From Tessaracoccus lapidicaptus (lineage in GTDB: Bacteria; Actinomycetota; Actinomycetes; Propionibacteriales; Propionibacteriaceae), in NCBI RefSeq assembly GCF_001693815.1, contig NZ_MBQD01000001.1, positions 62,001 to 126,000 of the forward strand: a stretch of DNA of 64,000 nt, in the 5' to 3' direction. The notes below the pieces were generated by a model. The model was not told the origin of the DNA and ran no database searches. It was given only the letters and a program-made list of their open reading frames with translations. Position numbers and translations under genes: made by a program. Positions 38,150 through 47,384 of this stretch are shown one piece after another. Position 1 is the first letter of the stretch, and each line of letters begins with the position of its first letter.

Positions 38150-38922
38150 TTGTCCGTCTCCTCAGTCTTCTTGGCGGCCTTGGCCTTGGGGGCCTTGGCG
38201 GGGGCCTCGTCCGTCTGCTCGACGGTCTCGGTGGCGGTCGCCTCGGCGGCGGCCTCAGACTCGGTGGCGACGGCCGTGGCCGACGCGCGGCCGGGGCCGG
38301 CCACGAAGGCCGCGAGGGCTGCGGAGGTGAAGACCACCTTGTCGTTGACCAGCACGTCGTACGTGTTGAGCTGGTCGACGGCGAGCGCGTGCACCGTCGG
38401 AACGTTGCGCAGGCTGAGCCACGCGACGTCCTCGAAGCGGTCGAGCACGACGAGCACCTTGCTCAGGTCACCCGCGACCGCGGTCAGCGCCGCGATGGCC
38501 GACTTGGTCGACGGCTTCTCGCCGGCAACGAGCTCGGAGATCACGTGCACGTGTCCGTCGCGGGCCCGGTCCGAGAGCGCCCCGCGCAGAGCGGCGGCGA
38601 TCATCTTCTTGGGGGTGCGCTGCGAGTAATCACGCGGGGTCGGGCCGTGAACGACGCCACCGCCGGTCCACTGCGGGGCGCGACGCGAACCCTGACGGGC
38701 GCGGCCGGTGCCCTTCTGGCGCCACGGCTTGATGCCACCGCCGCGGACCTCGCCGCGGGTCTTGGTGGAGTGCGTGCCCTGACGGGCGGCCGCGAGCTGC
38801 GCCACGACGACCTGGTGGATCAGGGGGATGTTGGTCTGCGCGTCGAACAGCTCCGCGGGCAGATCGGCCTTGCCGGCCTTCTTGCCCTTGGCGTCGACGA
38901 CGTCAACGGTCAGATCGCTCAT
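38146..38922 (-). CDS. rplD: 50S ribosomal protein L4, with low-complexity tail
   Basis: An assembly protein reaching into the exit tunnel. The tunnel loop [20 protein letters not shown] is canonical. After about residue 215 comes a 40-residue Ala/Glu/Thr/Lys tail not found in E. coli L4. In E. coli L4 represses the S10 operon via its leader; the long leader here would allow something similar, but this is inference. Overlaps rplC and rplW by four bases each. Confidence 0.97.
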   Translation of the reverse strand: MSDLTVDVVDAKGKKAGKADLPAELFDAQTNIPLIHQVVVAQLAAARQGTHSTKTRGEVRGGGIKPWRQKGTGRARQGSRRAPQWTGGGVVHGPTPRDYSQRTPKKMIAAALRGALSDRARDGHVHVISELVAGEKPSTKSAIAALTAVAGDLSKVLVVLDRFEDVAWLSLRNVPTVHALAVDQLNTYDVLVNDKVVFTSAALAAFVAGPGRASATAVATESEAAAEATATETVEQTDEAPAKAPKAKAAKKTEETDK

Positions 38923-39575
38923 GAGACAACACCCTTCTTGGCTGCGCTTCGGACGACGACGAGGGAGCCCTTGTTGCCCGGGATGGCCCCACGGACCAGC
39001 AGCAGGCCACGCTCCGCGTCGACGGCGTGAATCTTCAGGTTCTGGACGGTGACCTTCTCGTTACCCATCCGGCCCGCCATGCGGAGGCCCTTGAAGACCT
39101 TGCCGGGGGTGGAGCAGCCGCCGATGGAACCGGGGGCGCGGTGCTTGCGGTGCACACCGTGCGAGGCCTTGAGGCCGTGGAAGCCGTGGCGCTTCATGAC
39201 GCCCGCGGTGCCCTTGCCCTTGGTGGTGCCGGTCACGTCGACGATCTCGCCATCGGCGAAGACCTCGGCGCTCAGCTCCTGCCCGAGGGTGAACTCGGCG
39301 GCGTCCGCGGTGCGCAACTCAACGAGGTGCTTGCGGGGGGTGACGTCGGCCTTGGCGAAGTGCCCGGCCTCCGGCTTGGTGACCTTCTTCGCCTTGACGG
39401 CGCCGAAGCCGAGCTGCACGGCGGAGTAGCCGTCGGTCTCGGGGGTGCGGACCTGGGTCACGACGCACGGGCCGGCCTGGATCACGGTCACGGGGACGAC
39501 CTTGTTGTTCTCGTCCCAGAGCTGGGTCATGCCGAGCTTGGTGCCCAGGATGCCCTTCACGATTCGTTCACTCAT
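38919..39575 (-). CDS. rplC: 50S ribosomal protein L3
   Basis: A 218-residue early-assembly protein near the peptidyl transferase centre. [12 protein letters not shown] start region, and M-K-R-H-G-F-H-G with G-S-I-G in the core. The ATG at 39575 is chosen over one five codons upstream because GAGGT is correctly spaced. Confidence 0.97.
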   Translation of the reverse strand: MSERIVKGILGTKLGMTQLWDENNKVVPVTVIQAGPCVVTQVRTPETDGYSAVQLGFGAVKAKKVTKPEAGHFAKADVTPRKHLVELRTADAAEFTLGQELSAEVFADGEIVDVTGTTKGKGTAGVMKRHGFHGLKASHGVHRKHRAPGSIGGCSTPGKVFKGLRMAGRMGNEKVTVQNLKIHAVDAERGLLLVRGAIPGNKGSLVVVRSAAKKGVVS

Positions 39576-39586
39576 CTCTACAGACC

Positions 39587-39898
39587 TCACGGAAGCTTGA
39601 TCTCGATGTCGACACCGGCGGGAAGATCGAGCCGCATGAGCGAGTCGACCGTCTTCGGCGTCGGATCCAGAATGTCGATCAGCCGCTTGTGCGTACGCAT
39701 CTCGAAGTGCTCGCGGCTGTCCTTGTACTTGTGGGGCGAACGGATGACGCAGTACACGTTCTTCTCGGTCGGCAGCGGCACCGGGCCGGCCACCTTCGCA
39801 CCCGTGCGGGTCACGGTGTCGACGATCTTGCGCGCCGAGCTGTCGATGACCTCGTGGTCATACGCCCGCAGCCTGATGCGGATCTTTTGTCCAGCCAC
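39587..39898 (-). CDS. rpsJ: 30S ribosomal protein S10
   Basis: A 103-residue small-subunit head protein, also the NusE partner of NusB in transcription antitermination. R-I-R-L-R-A-Y-D-H and G-P-V-P-L-P-T are conserved. GTG start preceded by AAGGAA. First gene of the S10 operon, behind a leader of about 210 nt. Confidence 0.97.
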   Translation of the reverse strand: MAGQKIRIRLRAYDHEVIDSSARKIVDTVTRTGAKVAGPVPLPTEKNVYCVIRSPHKYKDSREHFEMRTHKRLIDILDPTPKTVDSLMRLDLPAGVDIEIKLP

Positions 39899-40117
39899 AG
39901 TCGTTCCTTCTTCTCTAGCCCTTTGGAAATTTCAAGTTCCTGGGGGTGAAACCCCTTGTCACTCCAGCCCCCGAGGTCGGGAGTGTCGCGCTGTTACCCG
40001 CGAGCCGATCCGAGGGTCCCACCTGAGAGGCGGACCCAGACCAGCCGGGTTGAGCTCGATCACACTCTCGGGGCCGGCGACATGGAAGACACCCACCCCT
40101 CGCGGAGCAACCTGACC

Positions 40118-40146
40118 ATTCTGGCATGGCTGCCCCGGGTGACCAA
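40118..40146 (-). promoter_or_regulatory. S10 operon promoter
   Basis: Minus strand TTGGTC (40146-40141), 17 nt, CAGAAT (40123-40118). Optimal spacing, and the same -35 as infA. Confidence 0.6.
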
Positions 40147-40212
40147 ATCGGGGGGGCCCGACGCCGGCCCGCAGCACGAATAGCAGCCCGACTGCTGTCC
40201 CGAGCCCCCAGG

Positions 40213-40239
40213 CGCCGTCGACGAGCCAGTTCGACGGCG
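40213..40239 (-). terminator. Terminator-like hairpin after pflA
   Basis: Perfect 9-bp arms CGCCGTCGA and TCGACGGCG around a 9-nt loop, 41 nt after the pflA stop. No T-run. Confidence 0.45.
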
Positions 40240-40279
40240 TGTCGTGCCGGGTGGGAGCGCCGGAGGACTGCGGCGGGGC

Positions 40280-41137
40280 TCAGTAGACGGTGAGACCGCG
40301 GGCGCGGAACACGTCCCTGACCACGTCCACCTGGGAGGGCGTCGGGGGCGGGGTGTCGGTCAGCGCGTACGGCAGCCCGATCTCGTCCCACTTCTCCCGC
40401 CCCATCTGGTGGAACGGCAGCACCTCCACCCGGGTCACCTGGCGCAGCGACGCCGCGTGGTCCGCCACCCGCGACACCGTCGCGTCATCGTCGGTCAGCC
40501 CGGGGACCAGGACGAACCGCACCCACGTCTCGATGCCCAACGTCTCCAGGCGGCGGGCGAACTCGAGCGTCGGCGCGAGGGGGCGCCCGGTGACGCGGCG
40601 GGCGGTGTCGTCGTCGCCGGCCTTGATGTCCAGCAGCACGAGGTCGACGTCGGCCAGCAGCTCGTCCGAAGCCTGCCGGCCGAGGAAGCCCGAGGTGTCG
40701 ATGGCGGTGTGCACCCCCAACTCCCGCGCCCCCCGCAGGATCCGCGTGGCGAACGCAGGCTGCTGGAGCACCTCACCGCCCGACAGGGTGATGCCACCGC
40801 CGGTGGCGCGGAACACGCCCCGGTAGCGCCGGATCCGCGCGAGCAGGTCGTCGGCCAGCACGGGGACGCCCCGGGCGGCGCTCATGGTGTCCGGGTTGTG
40901 GCAGTAGAGGCAGCGCAGCGGGCAACCGGCGAGGAAGGTGGTCATCCGGGTGCCCGGGCCGTCGACGGCGGTCACCAGCTCCCACGAGTGCACCGACCCC
41001 ACCTCGCCGGCGCGCTGCGCGGCGAGCAGCGCGGAGCGGTCCAGATGTTCCGCCGTCGGGATGCCGCCCAGCATCGACGACGCACGGCCCGCGGCCGGCT
41101 GCCCGGCCGGGGCCTCAGTCGTCGCCAGCACCGACAC
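40280..41137 (-). CDS. pflA: Pyruvate formate-lyase activating enzyme
   Basis: A radical SAM enzyme that installs the glycyl radical on PflB under anaerobiosis. The 4Fe-4S cluster ligands are Cys72, Cys76 and Cys79 (G-C-P-L-R-C-L-Y-C-H-N-P), and T-G-G-G-I-T-L-S-G-G-E is the SAM-binding G-G-E motif. The 285-residue protein has about 40 more N-terminal residues than the E. coli enzyme, starting at a GTG without a clear ribosome-binding site, so the true start may be later. Five bases after pflB. Confidence 0.93.
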   Translation of the reverse strand: MSVLATTEAPAGQPAAGRASSMLGGIPTAEHLDRSALLAAQRAGEVGSVHSWELVTAVDGPGTRMTTFLAGCPLRCLYCHNPDTMSAARGVPVLADDLLARIRRYRGVFRATGGGITLSGGEVLQQPAFATRILRGARELGVHTAIDTSGFLGRQASDELLADVDLVLLDIKAGDDDTARRVTGRPLAPTLEFARRLETLGIETWVRFVLVPGLTDDDATVSRVADHAASLRQVTRVEVLPFHQMGREKWDEIGLPYALTDTPPPTPSQVDVVRDVFRARGLTVY

Positions 41138-41142
41138 CGGGC

Positions 41143-43413
41143 TCAGAGCGCCTCGTGGAACGTCCGCGACAGGACGTCGAGCTGCTGCTCGCGGGTGAGC
41201 CGGACGAAGTTCACCGCGTAGCCCGACACGCGGATGGTCAGCTGCGGGTAGTTCTCCGGGTTCTCCATGGCGTCGAGGAGCGTCTCGCGGTTCAGCACGT
41301 TGATGTTGGCGTGGTAGAGCCCCTCCCCCATGCCGGCGTCGAGGATGCCCACCAGGTTGCGCACGCGCTCCTCCTCCGTGCGGCCGAGCGCCGGCGGGGT
41401 GATGGTGTTGGTGAGCGAGATGCCGTCGAGCGCGTCGTCGTAGGACAGCTTGCCGACGCTCATCATGGACGCGAGCATGCCGTGCGTGTCCGCCCCGTTG
41501 CGCGGGTTCGCGCCGGGCGCGAACGGCGTCCCGGCCTGGTGTCCGCAGGGGAACGCGCCGGTCGCCTTGCCGTAGACGACGTTGGACGTGATGGTCAGCA
41601 CGGACTGCGTGGGGACGGCGTCGCGGTACAGCTTGATCCGGCGGATCTTGTCCATGACGGTGGCGACGACCAGCTGGGCGAGCTCGTCGGCGCGGTCGTC
41701 GTCGTTGCCGTACTTCGGGAAGTCGCCCTCCGTGATGTAGTCGACCACGAGCCCGGACTCGTCGCGCACCGGGGTGACCGTGGCGTAGCGGATGGCCGCC
41801 AGCGAGTCGGCGACGATCGACAGGCCGGCGATGCCGCAGCCGAGCGTGCGGATGATCTCGTCGTCGTGCAGCGCCATCTCGATGGCCTCGTACGCGTACT
41901 TGTCATGCGAGTAGTGGATGATGTTGAGGGCCTCGACGTAGGTCTCGACCGCCCAGGTCAGCATCGCGTCGTACTTCGCCCAGACGGTGTCGAAGTCGAG
42001 CGGGCCGTCGCCGTCGAGCGGCGCGTAGCCGTCGACGACCTGCTTGCCGGTCATCTCGTCGCGGCCGCCGTTGATGGCGTACAGGAGGGCCTTGGCCGCG
42101 TTGAGCCGGGCGCCGAAGAACTGCATCTGCTTGCCGACGGCCATGGGCGAGACGCAGCAGGCGATGGCGGTGTCGTCGCCCCAGTGGCAGCGGATCTCGG
42201 AGTCCGACTCGTACTGCAGCGCGCTGGTCTCGATCGAGATCAGCGAGCAGAAGTCCTTGTATCCCTGCGGCAGCGCGGCGTCCCAGTAGATCGTGATGTT
42301 GGGCTCGGGCGCGGGGCCCAGGTTGCGCAGAGTCTGCAGCAGACGGAACGACGTCTTCGTCACGAGCGTGCGGCCGTCGTCGGCGAAGCCGCCGTCGGAC
42401 CAGGTGGCCCAGTACGGGTCGCCGGAGAAGATCTGGTCGTAGTCCTTCGTGCGGAGGAAGCGGACGATGCGCAGTTTGGTCACGAGCGCGTCGATGACCT
42501 CCTGCGCGGCCTCCTCGGTCAGGGTGCCGGCGGCGAGGTCTCGCTCGGCGTACACGTCGAAGAAGCCGGACAGCCGGCCGATGCTCATGGCGGCGCCGTC
42601 CTGGCTCTTGACGGACCCCAGGTAGGCGAAGTAGGTCCACTGCACGGCCTCGACGAAGGTCGCCGCCGGGCGGGCGAGGTCGAAGCCGTAGCTGGCGCCG
42701 AGGTTCTTGAGCTTGATCAGCGCCTTGATCTGCTCGGCGTGCTCCTCGCGGTACCGGGCCCAGTTCTCGGAGAACGGCTGGTCCGCGATGGCGTCCATGT
42801 CGGCGCGCTTGGCCTCGATGAGGCGGTCGACGCCGTAGAGCGCGACGCGGCGGTAGTCGCCGATGATCCGGCCGCGGCCGTAGGCGTCCGGCAGGCCCGT
42901 GATGAGGTGGGCGCTGCGGGCCGCGCGGATCCGCGGGGTGTAGATGTCGAAGACCGCTTCGTTGTGGGTCTTGCGGTAGCGGGTGAAGATCTCCTTGACG
43001 CGCTCGTCCGGCTCGAGGCCGGCCTCACGGATGGCCGTCTCGACCATGCGCCAGCCACCCGCGGGCATCATGGGCCGCTTGAGGGGCGTGTCCGTCTGCA
43101 GGCCGACGATCACGTCGTCGTCGGAGCAGATGTAGCCGGCGGGGAAGGCGTCGACGTCGCCCGGGATGCTGGTCTCGACGTCGTAGACGCGGCGGGCGCG
43201 CTCGACGCTCAGGTAGTCGCGCTGGAGGGTCTCCCAGACGCTCAGCGTCTTGGCCGTCGGCCCGGACAGGAACGACGCGTCACCGGTGTACGGCGTGAAG
43301 TTGGTGAGGATGAAGTCCCTGACGTCGATCGCGTGCTGCCAGGGACCGGGGCGGAAACCGCTCCACGGGTCGCTGGGGGTGGTGGGGGCGTCGAGGGTGG
43401 CCGAGGCCGTCAT
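41143..43413 (-). CDS. pflB: Formate C-acetyltransferase (pyruvate formate-lyase)
   Basis: Converts pyruvate and CoA to formate and acetyl-CoA in anaerobic fermentation. The 756-residue glycyl-radical enzyme has the active-site pair C-C in I-A-C-C-V-S-P-M and the radical Gly731 in R-V-S-G-Y-A-V. The ATG at 43413 is chosen for its AGGAGC; upstream codons in the open frame are not conserved. Oxygen would cut the chain at Gly731, so the gene implies an anaerobic or microaerobic lifestyle. Confidence 0.97.
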   Translation of the reverse strand: MTASATLDAPTTPSDPWSGFRPGPWQHAIDVRDFILTNFTPYTGDASFLSGPTAKTLSVWETLQRDYLSVERARRVYDVETSIPGDVDAFPAGYICSDDDVIVGLQTDTPLKRPMMPAGGWRMVETAIREAGLEPDERVKEIFTRYRKTHNEAVFDIYTPRIRAARSAHLITGLPDAYGRGRIIGDYRRVALYGVDRLIEAKRADMDAIADQPFSENWARYREEHAEQIKALIKLKNLGASYGFDLARPAATFVEAVQWTYFAYLGSVKSQDGAAMSIGRLSGFFDVYAERDLAAGTLTEEAAQEVIDALVTKLRIVRFLRTKDYDQIFSGDPYWATWSDGGFADDGRTLVTKTSFRLLQTLRNLGPAPEPNITIYWDAALPQGYKDFCSLISIETSALQYESDSEIRCHWGDDTAIACCVSPMAVGKQMQFFGARLNAAKALLYAINGGRDEMTGKQVVDGYAPLDGDGPLDFDTVWAKYDAMLTWAVETYVEALNIIHYSHDKYAYEAIEMALHDDEIIRTLGCGIAGLSIVADSLAAIRYATVTPVRDESGLVVDYITEGDFPKYGNDDDRADELAQLVVATVMDKIRRIKLYRDAVPTQSVLTITSNVVYGKATGAFPCGHQAGTPFAPGANPRNGADTHGMLASMMSVGKLSYDDALDGISLTNTITPPALGRTEEERVRNLVGILDAGMGEGLYHANINVLNRETLLDAMENPENYPQLTIRVSGYAVNFVRLTREQQLDVLSRTFHEAL

Positions 43414-43639
43414 GGTGCTCCTGGTGATGGGACTGATGTACCTGCACGGGTGGCACCGCGGACCGATCACCCCGGTAGACGGTTCCCTCGGGGAGCCGGC
43501 CACCGCGATGTCGCCAACGAATGCTTTGATACTACTACTTGTAGGAAACCGTCGCGCACCCACCCCCACCCTTCCGGCGCCACCGCCGACCCGTGCGGCG
43601 GTAGGCTCTCGACCACCGACCGATCGAAGGAGATCAGCC
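43414..43639. promoter_or_regulatory. Divergent region between pflB and the DUF294 gene
   Basis: 226 nt. An A/T-rich island at 43521-43549 (TTTGAT followed by repeated ACT units and CTACTTGTAG) stands out in GC-rich surroundings and is the likeliest control site for pflB. On the plus strand TAGGCT (43602-43607) and AAGGAGA before 43640 serve the other gene. No consensus FNR or Rex site was found. Confidence 0.4.
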
Positions 43640-45463
43640 GTGTCCGAGTTGGCCGAGGTGACCCAGTTCCTGGCGGCCCGCGAGCCCTGGTCGCTGCTCC
43701 CGCCGGGCCGGGTCGCGCACTACGCCCGCCTCGCCGTCGGCCGCTACGCCCGGCGCGGCAGCGTCATCCTCTCCGCGGGAGACCAACCCACCGCGATGTT
43801 CGTCGTGCGGTCCGGTGTCGTGGAGATCGTCGACGCCGCGGGCGCGCTCGTCGACCACGACGAGGAGGGCGCCTGCTTCGGCCAGTCGTCGATCATCGAG
43901 CAGCGTCCGTCGCGGTTCACATTCACCGCCGTCGAGGACACGCTGCTGTGGGCGTTCGACCGCGACGTCGTGGGCGAGCTCGTCGCCATCCCGGAGGTGC
44001 GGCGCTACTTCACCGAGTCGCGGCTGGCCGACGCGACGCGCCGCGAGCCGGAGGGCGGGCCGATCCTGCAGGTCCCCGTCCGCGACATGGTCACCCGCGA
44101 CCCGATCGGCATCCGCACCGATGCCACCGTCGGGGAGGCCGCCCAGGCCATGGACGACGGCAGGGTCTCGTCCATCCTCGTCCTCGACGGCGACCGGCTC
44201 GCCGGCATCCTCACCGACCGCGACCTGCGCAGGGTGGTGGCGCGGGCGGTCCCGCCCAGCACGCCGCTCACCGAGGTGATGTCGCACGAGCCGTTCACGA
44301 TCGGCGATGACGCGCTGGCCCTGGACGTGCTGCTGAGCCTCGTCGAGCACCGCATCCACCACCTGCCGGTCATGGCCGGCGACCGGGTGGTCGGCATGGT
44401 CACCTCCGGGGACCTGATGCGGCTGGAGCGGTCGAGCCCGCTGTACATCGTCGGCGACCTGGCGCGGCAGTCCGATGTCGCGGGGCTGGCGCGCGTCATG
44501 GGCCGCGTGCCGCGTCTGGTGGACCGGCTCCTGCGCCAGGACGCGACCGCAGAAGACATCACGCGCATCGTCAGCCGCACCACCGACGCGCTGTGGCAGC
44601 GCCTCCTGGACCTCGCCGAGCGTCGCCTCGGCCCGCCGCCCGTGCCGTACTGCTGGGTCGCGCTCGGATCGCTGGCCCGGCAGGAGCAGGCACTGGGCTC
44701 GGACCAGGACCACGCGATGATCCTGCACGACGACGCCCGCCCGGACCACGAGCCATACTTCGCGGAGCTGGCCGAGTATGTCACGACGGCGCTGGCCGAA
44801 TGCGGCTTCCCCCGCTGCAAGGGTGGGGCCATGGCGACGACGCCGCGCTGGCGGCGCCCCCTGGCCGGGTGGCTGCGCGAATTCGCCGACTGGCTGGCGG
44901 CGCCGACGTCGGAGGCCGTGCTGAACTCGTCGATCTTCTTCGACATGCGGCCCGTGTACGGCGACCGCTCGCTCGCCGACGCCCTCCAGCGCCGCGTCCT
45001 GGCGGCCACCCCCTCGTCCAGCCGCTTCCTCGGCCACCTGGCCCGCCACGTCAACGACACCGAGGTGCCCATCGGATTCCTCCGCGGGTTCGTCGTGGAG
45101 AAGAAGGGACGCCACCGGGACCGACTCGACATCAAACTGGGCGGCATCAACCCCATCGTCGACATCGCCCGCGTCCACGCCCTGCACCGCGGCCTCCCGC
45201 AGATCTCCACCCGGGCGCGTCTGCTGGCGGTGGGTCAGCACGGGGTGGACGTGGCCAACCTCCTCGACGCGCACGAGTTCCTCGGCTACACCCGGCTGCA
45301 ACACCAGGGGCGGCTCGTCGCGTCGGGAGCGGAGCCGGACAACTTCATCGCGCCCGACGAGCTGTCGGAGTTCGAGCGCCGACACCTGCGCGACGCCTTC
45401 ACCATCGTCGCGAAGGCCCAGACCGCCCTGACGGTCACCTTCCAGACGCAGTTCATCTCATGA
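43640..45463 (+). CDS. cNMP-binding, CBS and DUF294 nucleotidyltransferase-like protein
   Basis: A 607-residue sensor-type protein. A cyclic-nucleotide-binding fold spans about 7-118. Two CBS domains follow (about 148-200 and 212-265), which in other proteins bind adenine nucleotides. A DUF294 nucleotidyltransferase has [10 protein letters not shown] with S-D-Q-D (residues 354-357, Asp355 and Asp357 being the likely metal ligands). A helical DUF294 C-terminal domain ends it. It resembles GlnD-like uridylyltransferases without the HD domain. GTG start with AAGGAGA. It overlaps the exonuclease gene by four bases. Function in the cell unknown. Confidence 0.85.
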   Translation: MSELAEVTQFLAAREPWSLLPPGRVAHYARLAVGRYARRGSVILSAGDQPTAMFVVRSGVVEIVDAAGALVDHDEEGACFGQSSIIEQRPSRFTFTAVEDTLLWAFDRDVVGELVAIPEVRRYFTESRLADATRREPEGGPILQVPVRDMVTRDPIGIRTDATVGEAAQAMDDGRVSSILVLDGDRLAGILTDRDLRRVVARAVPPSTPLTEVMSHEPFTIGDDALALDVLLSLVEHRIHHLPVMAGDRVVGMVTSGDLMRLERSSPLYIVGDLARQSDVAGLARVMGRVPRLVDRLLRQDATAEDITRIVSRTTDALWQRLLDLAERRLGPPPVPYCWVALGSLARQEQALGSDQDHAMILHDDARPDHEPYFAELAEYVTTALAECGFPRCKGGAMATTPRWRRPLAGWLREFADWLAAPTSEAVLNSSIFFDMRPVYGDRSLADALQRRVLAATPSSSRFLGHLARHVNDTEVPIGFLRGFVVEKKGRHRDRLDIKLGGINPIVDIARVHALHRGLPQISTRARLLAVGQHGVDVANLLDAHEFLGYTRLQHQGRLVASGAEPDNFIAPDELSEFERRHLRDAFTIVAKAQTALTVTFQTQFIS

Positions 45464-46125
45464 GCTGGTGGCGCCCCACCAACCCGCGCCTGGCCGACCG
45501 GGTCCCGGACGGCGGCCTCAGGCGGTTCCTCGCGGCCGCCCCGCCGCCCCGCGGCACGCCGGTCCGGGAGCTTCCGCTGCTGGCGGTCGACCTCGAGACC
45601 ACGGGGCTGTCGCCGGAGACCGACCACATCCTGGAGGTCGGCATGGTCGACGTCGACGGGCTCGGCATCCCACTCGGGACCGCCACGGCCCTGGTGGTCG
45701 ACCCGGGCAGCGAGGTCGGCCAGTCTGCCACCATCCACCGCATCACCGACGACGACCTGGCAGCCGGCGTCCCACTGCCGGAGGCCCTGGACCGGCTGTT
45801 CGACCGGCTGGCCGGCAGGGTCCTGCTCGCACATCATGCCGCCGTCGAGGTGGGCTTCCTCACGGAGGCGGTCCGGCGGGTCCACGGCGTGCGCATCGAC
45901 CTGCCCGCCGTCGACACCCTGACGTTGGGCCACCGGGCCCTCGGGTTCGACGAGGACCTCCCCCGCGACGCGCTGCGCCTGTGGCGGTTGCGGGCGCGGG
46001 CGGGGCTGCCCAGTTACCGGGGCCACGACGCGATGATCGACGCCCTCGGCTGCGCCGAGCTGTACCTCGCGCTCGTGGCCGAGCTGGCCCCGCGGGACCT
46101 CGGCCAGCTGCGGCGGCTGTCGTGA
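45460..46125 (+). CDS. DEDDh 3'-5' exonuclease (DnaQ/epsilon-like)
   Basis: A 221-residue exonuclease. Exo I motif V-D-L-E-T-T-G (Asp and Glu ligands) near residue 46, Exo II Asp/His-containing L-L-A-H-H-A-A-V-E near residue 125, and Exo III S-Y-R-G-H-D-A-M-I-D-A, whose His and last Asp are the h and D of DEDDh. The N-terminus (W-W-R-P-T-N-P-R-L-A) is an extension of about 35 residues. Overlap of four bases with the DUF294 gene makes them a two-gene unit. Target nucleic acid unknown. Confidence 0.85.
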   Translation: MSWWRPTNPRLADRVPDGGLRRFLAAAPPPRGTPVRELPLLAVDLETTGLSPETDHILEVGMVDVDGLGIPLGTATALVVDPGSEVGQSATIHRITDDDLAAGVPLPEALDRLFDRLAGRVLLAHHAAVEVGFLTEAVRRVHGVRIDLPAVDTLTLGHRALGFDEDLPRDALRLWRLRARAGLPSYRGHDAMIDALGCAELYLALVAELAPRDLGQLRRLS

Positions 46126-46195
46126 GGCGCCCCTAGACTCAGGTCGACCGGCGCCGGGCCTCCCGCCCACCGCGCCCAGGCCGGAAGGTGCGGGC

Positions 46196-47325
46196 ATGAC
46201 GACGATCTGCTGGTTCCGCCGCGTGCTGCGGCTGGACGACCATCCCGCTCTCGTCGCGGCCGCCGCCGCCGGCGCCGTCATCCCGCTGGTCGTCCTGGAC
46301 CCTGAGGAGGCCGCGGCGCATCCGGCGTCCGCGGAGCGACAGGCGCTCAGCCTGCGCCCCCTCGACGACGAGCTGCGGGCCCGGGGCAGCCGCCTGACCG
46401 TCCGCCGCGGGGACCCGCGCGACGTGCTCGCCGCGGTCGTCGCGGAGACCGGCGCCTCAGCGGTTCACACCACCGCGGGCTTCCCGTTCGCCGGCGACGA
46501 CGGCCTCCCCGAGGCGGTCGCCGCGGCCGGCGCGGCGCTGCACCTGCACCCGACGGCGGACCTCGTGCCGCGCGGCTCGGTGCGCACCGGCGCCGGCGGG
46601 ACCTTCAAGGTCTACTCACCGTTCTTCAAGGCGCTCCGGCAGGTGCCGGTTGCGTCCCCGCTGCCGGCCCCGGCGCTGCGGGCTCCCGGATCGTGGCCCG
46701 CGACCGAGCCGGCGCCCCCGGTGTGGAGACGTTCCTGTCCGAGCTGGCCTGGCGCGAGTTCGCCCGCGACCTGCTCCACGAGTCGCCCGGCCTCGGCGTC
46801 CGCTGCTGGCGGCCCGAGTGGGAGCGGTTCGCGTGGGACGGAGACGGGCCCGTCGCGGAGCTGTGGCGTCGCGGCGAGACGGGGGTCGACATCGTCGACG
46901 CCGGCATGCGGGAACTGTTCGCGACCGGGCGCATGCACAACCGGGTCCGCATGATCACCGCCAGCTACCTCACCAAGCACCTCCTCACCGACTGGCGGGT
47001 CGGCCTGGCATGGTTCGAGCGCACCCTCACCGACTGGGACCCCGCGTCGAACGCCATGAACTGGCAGTGGGTGGCCGGCTGCGGGCCCGACGCCTCGCCC
47101 TACTTCCGCATCTTCAACCCCGACACGCAGGCCGCGAAGTTCGACGCGCGCGGCGCCTACCGCCGGTACTGGCTGGATGCGGCGGCCGACGGTGCGCGCC
47201 GGTTCGCGGCCGCCGCGCCCCGCTCCTGGCGGGGGGAGCACACTCCGCGGCCCGCCCCCGTCGTCGAGCTGGCCGCCGGCAGGGCGCGGGCGCTGGCCGC
47301 GTACGAGGACCTCCGCGCCGGCTGA
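46196..47325 (+). pseudogene. phr: Deoxyribodipyrimidine photolyase, frameshifted and internally deleted
   Basis: Two reading frames together make a class I CPD photolyase. The first (46196 to about 46720) encodes the antenna domain, starting W-F-R-R-V-L-R-L-D-D-H-P and running through T-F-K-V-Y-S-P-F-F-K. The second (from about 46715 to 47325) begins at F-L-S-E-L-A-W-R-E-F and holds the FAD-binding half (R-M-H-N-R-V-R-M-I-T-A-S, W-Q-W-V-A-G-C-G-P-D-A, P-Y-F-R-I-F-N-P). The stretch that should join them, roughly 65-90 residues including the conserved T-S-x-L-S-P segment that binds FAD, is missing. Total span is about 376 codons against 430-470 for the family. GGAAGG before the start is intact. 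Light-driven repair by this gene is therefore almost certainly lost. Confidence 0.88.
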
Positions 47326-47368
47326 CCCGACGGCGTGTCGGGGCTTGGGCGTCGCGGCGACCGTTGGC

Positions 47369-47374
47369 TAGAGT
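47369..47374 (+). promoter_or_regulatory. -10 element of the SF2 helicase gene
   Basis: TAGAGT ends 10 nt before the ATG at 47385, so the transcript has no leader or only a few bases. Confidence 0.5.
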
Positions 47375-47384
47375 CACCGACCGT

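Larger units (their letters stand above)
39899..40279 (-). other. Intergenic region: S10 leader, promoter and pflA end
   Basis: About 380 nt with no gene. From rpsJ upstream it holds a 210-nt untranslated leader with several possible hairpins (for example around the CCCC/GGGG blocks at 39941-39955), the promoter at 40118-40146, and a 9-bp hairpin after pflA at 40213-40239. No small ORF with a ribosome-binding site was convincing. Confidence 0.6.

Noticed and set aside
43526-43544. FNR box (TTGAT-N4-ATCAA) upstream of pflB
   Set aside because: Only the left half is present; the right half does not match.
41155-44310. A 1051-codon plus-strand open frame opposite pflB
   Set aside because: Antisense shadow of pflB, continuing out of frame into the DUF294 gene.
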